From positions 372,001-436,000 of the forward strand of contig NZ_JAAAGB010000004.1 of assembly GCF_010586825.1 (NCBI RefSeq): 64,000 nt of DNA, in the 5' to 3' direction. Each line of letters begins with the position of its first letter. Positions within the stretch are counted from its first letter, which is position 1. A program made the position numbers and the translations under genes. The notes beneath the pieces are model-generated. The model had not been told where the DNA came from, searched no databases, and worked only from the letters and a program-made list of their open reading frames with translations. Source of the stretch: Draconibacterium mangrovi (GTDB lineage Bacteria; Bacteroidota; Bacteroidia; Bacteroidales; Prolixibacteraceae). This document shows, piece after piece, positions 17,090-26,171 of this stretch.

Positions 17090-17383
17090 ATGACCGAAGA
17101 GGATCACTTGCTACTTAATGATTTAAAGCGCAATACACAGCAACTGTTCGAAAAATACAATGAATTGGAACAGAAAAATAAAATGCTGAGTGAACAGGTA
17201 GAGGACCTGAAGCAGGAAATTGAATTAATGGAGCATGAAAAGGTTGAATTAGGTCGGAGTTACGAGCAACTAAAAGTAGCCAACCGGATTTTATCTGAAC
17301 GGGATGAAAACGGTGAAGCTAAACAGAGAATTGACTTTTTGATACGGGAGATTGATAAATGTATCGCATTACTAAACAGGTAA
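17090..17383 (+). CDS. Small coiled-coil protein upstream of zapA
   Basis: 97 residues, almost entirely coiled coil (heptads from about residue 5 to 75; L-E-Q-K-N-K-M-L-S-E-Q-V-E-D-L). A short C-terminal segment I-D-F-L-I-R-E-I-D-K-C-I-A-L-L follows. It resembles ZapB-like division proteins in size and composition, and sits directly before zapA with a 4-bp gap. A role as a ZapA/FtsZ-ring partner is inferred from this position; similarity of coiled coils alone is weak evidence. Confidence 0.75.
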   Translation: MTEEDHLLLNDLKRNTQQLFEKYNELEQKNKMLSEQVEDLKQEIELMEHEKVELGRSYEQLKVANRILSERDENGEAKQRIDFLIREIDKCIALLNR

Positions 17384-17387
17384 TGTT

Positions 17388-17690
17388 TTGAAAGATAAAG
17401 ACTTTAGAATACATATTAAGATTGATGGACGGGTTTACCCTCTAAACATCAATCGCGACGAGGAAGAGAGATACCGAAAAGCTGCAAAGATTGTTGAAGA
17501 AACGATTTCGTCATTTCGGAAGATGTTTCAGGATAACGACAATCAGGATATTTTGGCAATGACTGCATTTCAGGTGGCACTGCGTTACACTGAAGAGCAA
17601 CAAAGCCGCGATTACTCTCAATTCGTTGATGATATAAAGGATATAAAGGATGATATTTCTGATTTTCTTAAGGAAAAGGAAAAGAAATAA
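17388..17690 (+). CDS. zapA: Cell division protein ZapA
   Basis: 100 residues. It begins with strands K-D-F-R-I-H-I-K-I-D-G-R-V-Y-P-L-N-I, then R-D-E-E-E-R-Y-R-K-A-A-K and a long helix through M-T-A-F-Q-V-A-L-R-Y, the ZapA architecture. ZapA cross-links FtsZ filaments at midcell. The start codon is TTG at 17388; the nearby ATG at 17383 is out of frame and leads to a stop after two codons. Co-transcribed with the coiled-coil gene and probably with rny. Confidence 0.9.
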   Translation: MKDKDFRIHIKIDGRVYPLNINRDEEERYRKAAKIVEETISSFRKMFQDNDNQDILAMTAFQVALRYTEEQQSRDYSQFVDDIKDIKDDISDFLKEKEKK

Positions 17691-17711
17691 AGTCTGAATA
17701 CATAAATAATC

Positions 17712-17764
17712 AAAGCCCGTATTAGGCCGGTTCGAACGAGGACCAGGTTTATTACGGGTTTTTT
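17712..17764 (+). ncRNA. Structured RNA between zapA and rny (6S-like candidate or terminator)
   Basis: AAAGCCCGTA (17712-17721) pairs with TACGGGTTTT (17753-17762, one wobble) and is followed by T residues. The enclosed 31 nt form a second hairpin in which CC-GGTTC pairs with GGACC-A-GG around the loop GAACGA. A closing stem, internal bubble and apical hairpin resemble a compact 6S RNA. In Proteobacteria the 6S gene also lies directly after zapA. The length is much shorter than classical 6S, so an elaborate terminator is the alternative. Confidence 0.4.
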
Positions 17765-17784
17765 AGTAACTAATTATTTGAAAT

Positions 17785-19338
17785 ATGGATATAATAATAG
17801 GAGTAGCCGCAGGGTTTATTGTGGGAGGCGCTTTAGCTTATCTGGTGTGGGATAAGGCCCTGAAGGCGAAAAAGAATCGGATTATCGGCGAAGGAAAAGC
17901 CGAGGCCGAAGTGATTAAAAAAGATAAAATATTGCAGGCCAAAGAAAAATTTCTGCAGTTAAAATCGGAACACGAAAAGTACATTAATGAAAGGAATTCG
18001 CAGTTAGCGAAGGAGGAGAACAAGTACAAACAACGTGAGACAACTTTAAATCAACGTCGCGATGAGTTAAATCGCAAAACAAAAGAATTTGAAACTACAC
18101 GCCGTGAAGTGGAAGCTATTCGCGAGAATTTGAATACACAATTACAGCGTGTTGAGCACAAAAGCGAAGAGCTTGATAAAGTACACAGACAACACCTTGA
18201 AAAACTGGAGCAAATTTCAGGACTTTCGGCTGATGATGCAAAAGAGCAGTTGGTAGAATCGTTACAGGAAGAAGCCAAAACAGAAGCCGTTGCATACATT
18301 AACGAAATAATGGAAGAGGCGAAACAGACTGCCAATAAGGAAGCTAAAAAGATCGTTGTAAAATCGATTCAACGTGTGGCTACCGAAACGGCTATTGAAA
18401 ATGCTGTTACTATTTTCCACATTGAAAGCGACGAAATTAAAGGACGAATTATTGGTCGTGAAGGCCGAAACATTCGTGCCCTTGAAGCCGCTACCGGTGT
18501 TGAGATTGTTGTTGACGATACTCCGGAAGCAATTGTGCTTTCAGCTTTCGATCCTGTACGACGCGAGATTGCCCGTTTGGCTTTGCACCAGCTGGTAACC
18601 GACGGACGTATTCACCCTGCACGTATTGAAGAAGTGGTGCAGAAAGTGAAAAAACAGGTTGACGAAGAAGTTATTGAAACCGGTAAACGTACTGCCATCG
18701 ACCTTGGAATTCATGGTTTACACCCTGAGTTGATTCGTTTGGTTGGTAAGATGAAATACCGTTCATCATACGGACAAAACCTGCTGCAGCACTCGCGCGA
18801 GGTAGCTAACCTATGTGCTACTATGGCATCGGAGTTGGGATTAAATCCTAAAAAAGCAAAACGCGCCGGATTGTTGCACGATATTGGTAAAGTGCCGGAT
18901 GACGAGCCGGAATTGCCACACGCAGTGCTTGGTATGAAACTGGCGGAGAAATACAAAGAGAAACCGGATATTTGCAACGCCATTGGTGCTCACCACGACG
19001 AAGTGGAAATGCAATCATTATTTGCACCAATCGTTCAGGTTTGTGATGCTATTTCTGGTGCTCGTCCGGGTGCCCGTCGCGAGGTGGTTGAGTCGTACAT
19101 TAAACGATTGAAAGACCTTGAAGATTTGGCACTTTCTTATCCTGGAGTACTGAAGACATATGCTATTCAGGCGGGTAGAGAATTACGTGTAATTGTTGGT
19201 TCAGAGAAATTAACCGATCAGGATACTGAACAGCTTTCATACGATATCTCGAAACGTATTCAGGATGAAATGACTTATCCGGGACAGATTAAAATTACTG
19301 TAATAAGGGAAACCCGTGCAGTAAGTTATGCGAAGTAA
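17785..19338 (+). CDS. rny: Ribonuclease Y
   Basis: 517 residues in the RNase Y order: an N-terminal TM anchor (about 2-22), a long coiled coil (about 25-200), a KH domain with [12 protein letters not shown] near residue 217, and an HD domain with L-L-H-D-I-G-K near residue 360. Further H-H-D-E motifs follow. It is a membrane-bound endoribonuclease that starts mRNA decay. A bidirectional terminator follows. Confidence 0.97.
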   Translation: MDIIIGVAAGFIVGGALAYLVWDKALKAKKNRIIGEGKAEAEVIKKDKILQAKEKFLQLKSEHEKYINERNSQLAKEENKYKQRETTLNQRRDELNRKTKEFETTRREVEAIRENLNTQLQRVEHKSEELDKVHRQHLEKLEQISGLSADDAKEQLVESLQEEAKTEAVAYINEIMEEAKQTANKEAKKIVVKSIQRVATETAIENAVTIFHIESDEIKGRIIGREGRNIRALEAATGVEIVVDDTPEAIVLSAFDPVRREIARLALHQLVTDGRIHPARIEEVVQKVKKQVDEEVIETGKRTAIDLGIHGLHPELIRLVGKMKYRSSYGQNLLQHSREVANLCATMASELGLNPKKAKRAGLLHDIGKVPDDEPELPHAVLGMKLAEKYKEKPDICNAIGAHHDEVEMQSLFAPIVQVCDAISGARPGARREVVESYIKRLKDLEDLALSYPGVLKTYAIQAGRELRVIVGSEKLTDQDTEQLSYDISKRIQDEMTYPGQIKITVIRETRAVSYAK

Positions 19339-19358
19339 GAAGTACAACTTTATAGATA

Positions 19359-19395
19359 CAAAAAAAACTTCGGCCAAATGGTCGAAGTTTTTTTA
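19359..19395. terminator. Bidirectional terminator between rny and the transglutaminase-like gene
   Basis: AAAACTTCGGCC and GGTCGAAGTTTT form a stem with an AAAT loop, with A- and T-runs on the two sides. Confidence 0.9.
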
Positions 19396-19414
19396 TGCCT
19401 AAAGTTTGCTGTCC

Positions 19415-20287
19415 TTAAAACAAACTAAGCAATTCTTTTATCTTATCTTCCTTTTCGGTATATCCAACCGCATTGTATGCCTCAAGCATCGATTCTACCA
19501 GACGTTGTATAAATAAAACATCAGGTTTTGGCTCGGCATATTCTCTTATAGGTCGGTATTCGTTTCTTTTAAGGTGATAATCAATTTCTCTGCGGCTGGT
19601 AATCGAGCCTTTATTCGATGGGTTGATATAAAAGAGCACCTCTGTATCCCGGGTTGAACCATGTACTTTTTGTGCCAGTTCTGCATCTACAATGGCTACC
19701 AGCGGGTTTTTCGGGAAATCAACCAGATATGCCGGTAGCTCAATGGCTCGGGCAATAATCGTATAAAAAATACTCATCGAAACCGGATTACCGCGTTTGG
19801 TGTCCAGTATCTGGTTTAAAAAGCAGTTTTGTGGCGAATTGGGATTGCTCAAATTCACCGAATAACCATTCAAATTAAAAATGAAATGGTTTAATATGGT
19901 CGTCTTTTCAAGTAGCGTCAACGAGTTATTCAATTCCAGCCAGATCGATTTTCGCAGGTTCTCGATCTTTAAGGTCAGGTTTAACGGATTCAAATCCGGG
20001 TACTGAAATTTATCGACGGCACAAAATCCTTCAAAAAGATCTTGCGTTCCCGGCGTTTGGTTGATCCAGTTTTTCAGCCCGCTAAAAGTTCTTTTAAACT
20101 GAAGGCTTTGAATGATATTTTCAATACGGTTTTGACTGTTCTCATCAAAACTTTGTTCCCACTTTTTTTCCAAAGCCGGAATAATTTCTTCATCTTCTTT
20201 TAGCAATTCCTGTTGAACCATCTGGAACACAGTTGTATCCGGATCATCAAGGAGGGTGATTAGTGCATCAAGTCTTTCCTGTTTCAT
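19415..20287 (-). CDS. SirB1-type transglutaminase-like protein
   Basis: 290 residues. The central block (about 150-200), with N-C-F-L-N-Q-I-L-D-T-K-R-G-N-P-V-S-M-S, matches the Transglut_core2/SirB1 family. The N-terminal 100 residues are helical (HEAT-like, D-D-P-D-T-T-V-F-Q-M-V). The G-N-P-V-S-M-S block takes the place of the catalytic-cysteine loop of true transglutaminases, so enzymatic activity is uncertain. It lies two bases from the nucleoside phosphorylase stop and is surely co-transcribed with it. Confidence 0.82.
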   Translation of the reverse strand: MKQERLDALITLLDDPDTTVFQMVQQELLKEDEEIIPALEKKWEQSFDENSQNRIENIIQSLQFKRTFSGLKNWINQTPGTQDLFEGFCAVDKFQYPDLNPLNLTLKIENLRKSIWLELNNSLTLLEKTTILNHFIFNLNGYSVNLSNPNSPQNCFLNQILDTKRGNPVSMSIFYTIIARAIELPAYLVDFPKNPLVAIVDAELAQKVHGSTRDTEVLFYINPSNKGSITSRREIDYHLKRNEYRPIREYAEPKPDVLFIQRLVESMLEAYNAVGYTEKEDKIKELLSLF

Positions 20288-20289
20288 GC

Positions 20290-21159
20290 CTAATTACTTA
20301 AATTATCGAGTACTGCTTTAATTAGTTTTTTCATCTCGTCGCGGTAGTTTTCGTTGGCGGTAAGCGTAACGCGGTTGGCAATAATTAAACATACCGTAAG
20401 CGCGTTGTGCCCCATCAGTTTCGACAAGCCATAAATGGCCGAGCTTTCCATTTCAAAATTGGTTATCCGCAAATTTTTGTACGAAAAGGTTTCAACCAAT
20501 TCGTTTAATTGAGGGAAAGCCAATGGTAAACGCAACTCCCGGCCTTGTGGGGCATAAAAGCCCGGTGCCGAAATGGTAACACCCTTTTTAAAGCGCTCAT
20601 CCGAAAATTTATCCAGTAGCTTTTGTCCGGCATCAACGGTATAAGGAGCTGCCAGCGAATTGCTCCATTGGGTATGATTCCGAAAGGCCGTTTCGAACTC
20701 CATGTCGGAAACCTGCTCGCGGTTGGCGTAATAATTCAGCAAACCATCAAAACCAATCGATTTTTCAGAAACCACAAAGCTGTTTACCGGAAGATCAGTC
20801 TGTAATCCGCCCGATGTGCCTATACGAACAATATCAAGCGAGCTCAGTTCTTTTTTTACACTGCGTGTTTCCAGGTCGATATTTACCAGAGCATCTAGCT
20901 CATTCAATACAATATCAATATTATCGGTGCCAATTCCTGTTGAAATAACTGATATTTTCTTTTGCTTGTAAAATCCGGTAATCGTTTTAAATTCACGGTT
21001 TTGCACCGTAAAATCGATTTTGTCGAAAAAGCCGGCAATGGTATCAACGCGGGCAGGATCGCCAACAAGAATAATTTGCCTGCCAATGTTTTCAGGTTTT
21101 AAATGTAAATGGAATATACTTCCATCGCTATTTAAGATTAGTTCTGAGTGTTTAATCAT
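20290..21159 (-). CDS. Nucleoside phosphorylase (uridine phosphorylase-like)
   Basis: 289 residues of the PNP/UDP family: I-L-V-G-D-P-A-R-V near residue 32, V-I-S-T-G-I-G-T-D-N-I, R-I-G-T-S-G-G-L-Q and N-F-E-M-E-S-S-A-I-Y-G-L. These correspond to phosphate- and ribose-binding loops. The E-M-E-S motif binds ribose hydroxyls. The base preference is not decided; the overall pattern resembles uridine phosphorylases. Acts in nucleoside salvage. A -7 element (21181-21188, minus strand) lies 21 bp upstream. Confidence 0.9.
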   Translation of the reverse strand: MIKHSELILNSDGSIFHLHLKPENIGRQIILVGDPARVDTIAGFFDKIDFTVQNREFKTITGFYKQKKISVISTGIGTDNIDIVLNELDALVNIDLETRSVKKELSSLDIVRIGTSGGLQTDLPVNSFVVSEKSIGFDGLLNYYANREQVSDMEFETAFRNHTQWSNSLAAPYTVDAGQKLLDKFSDERFKKGVTISAPGFYAPQGRELRLPLAFPQLNELVETFSYKNLRITNFEMESSAIYGLSKLMGHNALTVCLIIANRVTLTANENYRDEMKKLIKAVLDNLSN

Positions 21160-21180
21160 TGTTTGCTTTTATAGTCCGAC

Positions 21181-21188
21181 CAAATCTA
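21181..21188 (-). promoter_or_regulatory. -7 element TAGATTTG for the nucleoside phosphorylase operon
   Basis: An exact TAnnTTTG match on the minus strand, 21 bp before the start codon. Confidence 0.5.
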
Positions 21189-21366
21189 TTTAAAATAACG
21201 TTGAACACCAATGACGGCGCGGAAAACATATAAACAGCTAAGAACGAAGTTTCAGTTTTTATTGTGTGATTTTGTTAAAAACCCTACATATGTTAAACAG
21301 AAAGGATAAATTTTGGAGAAATCCCCAGATTATTACGTTTTAATACTAAAAAACCCATTAAATTTT

Positions 21367-21374
21367 TATTTTTG
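21367..21374 (+). promoter_or_regulatory. -7 element TATTTTTG for the helical-repeat/GH16-like gene
   Basis: An exact TAnnTTTG match 29 bp before the ATG at 21404. Confidence 0.5.
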
Positions 21375-21403
21375 ATACAAATACGAATCTAATAGCAAAC
21401 CAG

Positions 21404-23221
21404 ATGTCATTTAAAATTTTTTCACTTCAACTTACAGGTAAGATCAAGTCGGTTGAGGTAATCGAGAAAAAGCGCAAACAATTAGCCGACGATTACGCTG
21501 AATTTTTAAAAACGCAAGATTCAGAAGAGCTGAAAGCATTTTTAGAGTTGGAAAAATATGTTACTTCCAATGAATTTGCTGCAAGGAAGAAGGAGGTTGA
21601 AGGACATAGTTTTAAAGGAAGTGAGGAGGAAAAGCAATTAAAGGAATTTCATGGATTGCAAAAGGCAGCACGTATAAAGAACTATTTTAAGGTAGAAGGT
21701 TCTGCTGACCTGATTCGGTATGAGAAAGAAAAAGAATCGCAGAAACTGGCAGATTTTTATGCGCTTGAAGAATACGTGAAAGATGGCGATTTTGAAAAAG
21801 ATAAAAAGGAAATTAAAGGCCGGGTTTTTAAAGGTTCGGCTGAAGAGAAGCATTTAAAGGAATTAAAAAAGCTTGAAAAATCGGCCGGTATAAAAGCCTA
21901 CAATGAGCTGGAAGGTTCGGAAAAACTGAAACAGCACAAGGCATTTGAAGCTTCGGATAAAATGAAGCAATACAAAGAGTTAAAAACGGCAGCAGTAAAT
22001 GATAGCGAAAAGAAGAAGGAGTTTAACCGTTTGAGCAAGGATTCGGCAGTTGTAAACTATTTCAAATTCGAGAAATCGAAAAACCTGAAGTTGTATCACG
22101 AGATTAGCGGAAGTCATAGTCTGGTTCGTTACAAAGAATTAAAAGAACAGGTAAACACCGAAGAATTCAAAAAGAAGGTTGCCTTTTTAAAAGACAAGAA
22201 GAAGTTTGAAAAAAGCGAAGCCTACAAAAAATACACAGATTATAAAAAACTGGCAGCTGATCCGGTGGTGACTTTTGTGTTGAAATACGAGAAATCGAAA
22301 CTCTACAAAAACTACCTTGACGTTAAAGAATCGTTTGATTTAAAACGACATAACGAACTTAAAGAGTTGATTGAATCGGAAGAATATAAAAAGAAAAAAG
22401 CGTGGTTGGAAGACAAAAAACGCTGGGAAAAAACAGAAGATGCGCAGAAGTTGAACCAATACGAAGCCGATAAGAAGAAACCGGAATTTGTAAAATACTT
22501 TAAATACAAAGACAGCAGCGATTTTGACTTTTTCAAAAACTGGGATGTTGTGTTTGAGGACTCGTTTGCCGATAAAAAACTGGATAATACCAAATGGATG
22601 ACAAGCTCGTTAACAGCATCAAAAACTTTGGGGCAAAACTATGCAATGCCGGGCGACTTAAGTGTTTTCACTAACGGTGCCAACATTCAAACCGGTAATA
22701 AACTAAGTATTCAGGTTAAACGTGAAAACAAAGAAGGCATGGTTTGGCAAATGCCAGCCGGCTTTGTTCCTGCTGATTTCGACTATACGTCGGGAATGAT
22801 CAGTTCGTGCGAGAATTTCCAGTTCGGGGATGGAATTGTTGAAGCAAAAATTTTCTTTAATCCCGTGAAACAGGTGGCCAGTTCATTTTACCTGGCCAAT
22901 GGCAGCAACGTTCCGCGTGTTAACCTGGTTGAAATGGGAGCAAAAAATATTCTGGGAATTTACACCATGAACGGAAGCGGAAAAATAGCTTCAGAAGGAT
23001 TGGAAATTAATAACCTGAAAAAGGGAGCTTATATTTTCTCGCTCGAAAAATCGGGAGCAACTTTCACCTGGAAAATTAATGAACAGGAGGTTTTACAGCT
23101 GAACAGTAACGATTTAAATAAACCTTTGGAGTTAAATGCTTCAAGTCTTGTTATTGATAAATTACCCGGATCATCAGCCAGTTTCGATGTTGAATGGGTG
23201 AAATGCTATCGTAAAAAATGA
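21404..23221 (+). CDS. Helical-repeat protein with C-terminal GH16-like jelly roll
   Basis: 605 residues without a signal peptide. Residues 1 to about 375 are lysine- and glutamate-rich and repetitive: units of 20-40 residues carry variants of F-x-x-[L/F]-E-x-S-x-x-L-K-x-Y (F-E-K-S-K-N-L-K-L-Y, Y-E-K-S-K-L-Y-K-N-Y, L-E-G-S-E-K-L-K-Q-H). Residues from about 378 look like a concanavalin/GH16 domain (W-D-V-V-F-E-D-S-F, then L-D-N-T-K-W). The GH16 catalytic E-[I/L]-D-x-x-E is not present; V-N-L-V-E-M-G stands in its place. It may therefore bind rather than cleave glycans, or have another role. The stop overlaps the PAS gene start. Confidence 0.75.
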   Translation: MSFKIFSLQLTGKIKSVEVIEKKRKQLADDYAEFLKTQDSEELKAFLELEKYVTSNEFAARKKEVEGHSFKGSEEEKQLKEFHGLQKAARIKNYFKVEGSADLIRYEKEKESQKLADFYALEEYVKDGDFEKDKKEIKGRVFKGSAEEKHLKELKKLEKSAGIKAYNELEGSEKLKQHKAFEASDKMKQYKELKTAAVNDSEKKKEFNRLSKDSAVVNYFKFEKSKNLKLYHEISGSHSLVRYKELKEQVNTEEFKKKVAFLKDKKKFEKSEAYKKYTDYKKLAADPVVTFVLKYEKSKLYKNYLDVKESFDLKRHNELKELIESEEYKKKKAWLEDKKRWEKTEDAQKLNQYEADKKKPEFVKYFKYKDSSDFDFFKNWDVVFEDSFADKKLDNTKWMTSSLTASKTLGQNYAMPGDLSVFTNGANIQTGNKLSIQVKRENKEGMVWQMPAGFVPADFDYTSGMISSCENFQFGDGIVEAKIFFNPVKQVASSFYLANGSNVPRVNLVEMGAKNILGIYTMNGSGKIASEGLEINNLKKGAYIFSLEKSGATFTWKINEQEVLQLNSNDLNKPLELNASSLVIDKLPGSSASFDVEWVKCYRKK

Positions 23222-23571
23222 TATTGAAAGATAGGGACGTAAACTGGATGGACGCATTTGGTGGAGCCATTACAGTTTGCAATACAGAGGGGATTATTGT
23301 TTATATGAATGATTTTTCCATTCGGCAGTTTGAAAAGTATGGCGGCGAAAAATTGTTGGGTACAAACCTTCTGGATTGTCATCCCGAGCCATCGAAAACC
23401 AAACTTCGTGAAATGCTGGCAACACCAACCGAGAATACCTATACCACTGAAAAGGATGGAGTAACAAAGGTAGTTACCCAAAAACCATGGATGGAAAACG
23501 GGAAATTCTGCGGGGTAGTGGAGCTGTCGTTTGAACTTCCTTCAGCTATAGAAAATCATATTCGTAGTTAA
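23218..23571 (+). CDS. Single PAS-domain protein
   Basis: 117 residues forming one PAS domain: A-F-G-G-A-I-T-V-C-N-T-E-G-I-I-V-Y-M-N, then L-L-G-T-N-L-L-D-C-H-P-E. No output domain is present. The start overlaps the stop of the preceding gene by ATGA, implying coupled translation. The PAS protein may sense a small ligand or redox state for its partner (inference). The 3' end converges with the patatin gene 14 bp away. Confidence 0.85.
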   Translation: MILKDRDVNWMDAFGGAITVCNTEGIIVYMNDFSIRQFEKYGGEKLLGTNLLDCHPEPSKTKLREMLATPTENTYTTEKDGVTKVVTQKPWMENGKFCGVVELSFELPSAIENHIRS

Positions 23572-23585
23572 TTTGGATACCTGTT

Positions 23586-25874
23586 TTACAAACCTCGTTT
23601 GTTGAATAAGATATATCCAAAATTCAGCGTAACATAAAGGTTGGTATTACTTTTTTCGTAGTAGTTGAACGACAGACTTACCGGTCCGATTCCGGTTTGA
23701 TAAACCAATGCAGCCAATCCCTGCAGATAATAATTATTGATAAAATCGTCGCTTTTAATTGCCGAAAGGTCTGCTTGTTCCAACTCTTCATGAATAGGGC
23801 AAAAACCATAACCTTCAACACGAAGATGCCAGTCGGGCGAGAATTTGAATATGGCTTTTAATCCTCCGGCCAGGAAATTATTCGAATTAAATTCGTTTAT
23901 AAACAGCGATTTACTGTGTGGTGTTGGCGAAAATCCCTGGGCTGAAAGTTTTGTCGACCGGTATGTTTGAAACAATTTTTTTGTACTTAAAAATGATTCG
24001 AGATGAGTACCCAACACAAATCTCTCTCCCAACGAAAAATAGCGTAAAGATTGGGCATGAAGTTGAAAATAATTATGATTTGAAAGTTGTGTTGCAGACT
24101 TTGCATTATTTCCTGCTATGTACTTTTCTTCGCCAATCACAAATCTACCGTCAATTACACGATGGGCACCTTCTGTTGCATACTGCTTGTAATTCAGTGA
24201 GTTATTTTCGAATGCCAACTTCGAAACGAATGCGTTGAATTTTGAATTGTTAGGCGTACCTCCTTCTTCCGTTTCATCGGTTTGATAAAAATCATTACTT
24301 GCCGATGAATAGGCAATACCCGCATAAATTTTACTGTGCAGGCCCAGCGGTAATCCGGTTTCTAATCTGAAGTTGGTTTCATCTTTTATAATGAACGGCG
24401 AGCGAACATCTTCGAAAATCAGCTCTGTACTCGACGAAAAATAATCCCAGCGGTTAAAGGTTAGATACGACTCGAGGTAGAAAGGCAGTGCTGTTGGATA
24501 ATCAATGCGGCCCCCCAACTTAAATGAACTGTAAAATCGCCCAAAATAAATGTTTGAATGAAGCGAGTAGGCTCTGCTGTTGTAGCTCCGGAAATTAATC
24601 GCTGCAAAACCCTGGTTAATCGGCTTGGTAGAAATATTTCCACCAATACTCAAATCCAAACGTTTTTCGGGTTCTACTTTTAAATGCAGATCGAAATAAC
24701 CCGTACCGGGATTGTAGCGCGTAATGGGTTGGATCGACTTTAGCTGTTCATCGGCAACCAATTTGAAATATTCGGTTTTTAATGCAGAAAGCGAGACAAT
24801 GTTATTCCGGTGTTTTATACTTTGGATGATGAACTGTCGTTGCATGGGGTCGGTAACACCTTCAACCTGAATATTTTGAAAGTTGAGTTCAGGTTTTCGT
24901 GCATTAAAACTGTCGCGTTTTGCCTGAACCACTTCTTTTGGAATACGACGTTTAATCAGTTGTTTTATACTATCTATTTGGGCCAGTGTAGTTTGTTCTC
25001 CGCGGGCCAGAACGGTATCTATTTTATGAAAATCGAGCAAACCAACATTGTCGAATTTAGTTTCCAGAAGAATTCCATCCGATGGTTTAATCTCAAAATT
25101 AGTAGGCCGCATCACCATGTTCGAAATTTGCCGCATAACATCATCGGCGTCGGCAGCTCTTACATCATCAGCCACCTTATGCCCGATAATAATATCCGGG
25201 TTAAAAATTTCTTTCATATGGTCGGTAGGGAAGTTATTCAGCAAACCACCGTCGAAGAGTAATTTCCCGTCAATCTCGATAGGTTTAAAATAAAGCGGAA
25301 CCGTCATCGATGCCCGCATGGCATTGCCCAAATCGCCGTTGCGCAAAACCAGTGGTTTACTATTGTTTACATCGGCGGCAATACAAAAGTAAGGCACCAT
25401 CAGCTGGTTAAAATCATAGTTACAGGCCGCGCTGGTTGCAGCCGTTAGTTCCATAAAGGCAAAATCCATTTGTTCACCTGGAATAATATTGGTTGGTGGC
25501 AGAATTTTTACTTTTTCATCTTTTTTTGCCACACGAAGTTGTACCCAGGTTGGATCGTCTTCCTGACGTTTAAAATAATAACGGTATTCACGTTGTATTT
25601 TTCCGGTCGACCAGAAATAAAAATCATCCGACTTAAAAAGTTCTTCCATTTCCTCGGTAGAATAACCTGCGGCATAAAGTCCACCAACAATTGCTCCAAT
25701 TGAAGTTCCTGATATATAATCGATTGGAATGTTGTTTTCTTCCAGAACCCGTATCACCCCAATATGCGCCATTCCTTTGGCGCCACCACCACTAAGCACA
25801 AGCCCAACCGATTGAGCATTGCCATGCAAAACGGCAAAAATAAATAACGGAATAACAAGGAGTGATCTAATCAT
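23586..25874 (-). CDS. Patatin-like phospholipase with C-terminal Omp85-type barrel
   Basis: 762 residues with a signal peptide (about 1-20). The patatin domain has the oxyanion loop G-G-G-A-K-G (about 30-34), the nucleophile S58 in G-T-S-I-G and D208 in F-D-G-G-L-L-N-N-F-P. A POTRA-like region (about 330-410) and a beta-barrel with aromatic-rich strands to the C-terminus follow, ending G-Y-I-L-F-N-K-R-G-L. This is the PlpD-like type VD secretion layout: an outer-membrane lipase anchored or exported by its own barrel. A -7 element lies 36 bp upstream. Confidence 0.9.
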   Translation of the reverse strand: MIRSLLVIPLFIFAVLHGNAQSVGLVLSGGGAKGMAHIGVIRVLEENNIPIDYISGTSIGAIVGGLYAAGYSTEEMEELFKSDDFYFWSTGKIQREYRYYFKRQEDDPTWVQLRVAKKDEKVKILPPTNIIPGEQMDFAFMELTAATSAACNYDFNQLMVPYFCIAADVNNSKPLVLRNGDLGNAMRASMTVPLYFKPIEIDGKLLFDGGLLNNFPTDHMKEIFNPDIIIGHKVADDVRAADADDVMRQISNMVMRPTNFEIKPSDGILLETKFDNVGLLDFHKIDTVLARGEQTTLAQIDSIKQLIKRRIPKEVVQAKRDSFNARKPELNFQNIQVEGVTDPMQRQFIIQSIKHRNNIVSLSALKTEYFKLVADEQLKSIQPITRYNPGTGYFDLHLKVEPEKRLDLSIGGNISTKPINQGFAAINFRSYNSRAYSLHSNIYFGRFYSSFKLGGRIDYPTALPFYLESYLTFNRWDYFSSSTELIFEDVRSPFIIKDETNFRLETGLPLGLHSKIYAGIAYSSASNDFYQTDETEEGGTPNNSKFNAFVSKLAFENNSLNYKQYATEGAHRVIDGRFVIGEEKYIAGNNAKSATQLSNHNYFQLHAQSLRYFSLGERFVLGTHLESFLSTKKLFQTYRSTKLSAQGFSPTPHSKSLFINEFNSNNFLAGGLKAIFKFSPDWHLRVEGYGFCPIHEELEQADLSAIKSDDFINNYYLQGLAALVYQTGIGPVSLSFNYYEKSNTNLYVTLNFGYILFNKRGL

Positions 25875-25910
25875 TGGGTCAATTGTTTTCTGAACGCTAT
25901 CAAAATTACT

Positions 25911-25918
25911 AAAAAAGG
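25911..25918 (-). promoter_or_regulatory. -7 element TAATTTTG for the patatin gene
   Basis: An exact TAnnTTTG match on the minus strand, 36 bp before the start codon. Confidence 0.45.
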
Positions 25919-26054
25919 AGAGTATGTTAAATACGCTTATCAGTAAATCTTACTAAAAACTGATTAAATTCATTTGTATCATTTATACAGACAGAAAAAT
26001 ACCAGAAGAGGTTGCTTTCATGTATCATAATTTTCTAAACACTACTTTTATTGA

Positions 26055-26062
26055 TAGTTTTG
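26055..26062 (+). promoter_or_regulatory. -7 element TAGTTTTG, possible promoter for the LytM-like gene
   Basis: An exact TAnnTTTG match about 110 bp before the GTG start at 26172. The distance implies an untranslated leader near 100 nt. Confidence 0.35.
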
Positions 26063-26171
26063 TTAAAGAGAGCAGTTTTAGTGCCTGATTTTAGTTTTAT
26101 CTTCAGGGTAAAACAGCTTTAAAGTGTTTTGGATATACAATTGACAACAGGTTCGAATTAAAAGATAACGA

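Noticed and set aside
24810-25262. 150-codon plus-strand frame opposite the patatin gene
   Set aside because: Antisense shadow of a gene with clear catalytic motifs and signal peptide.
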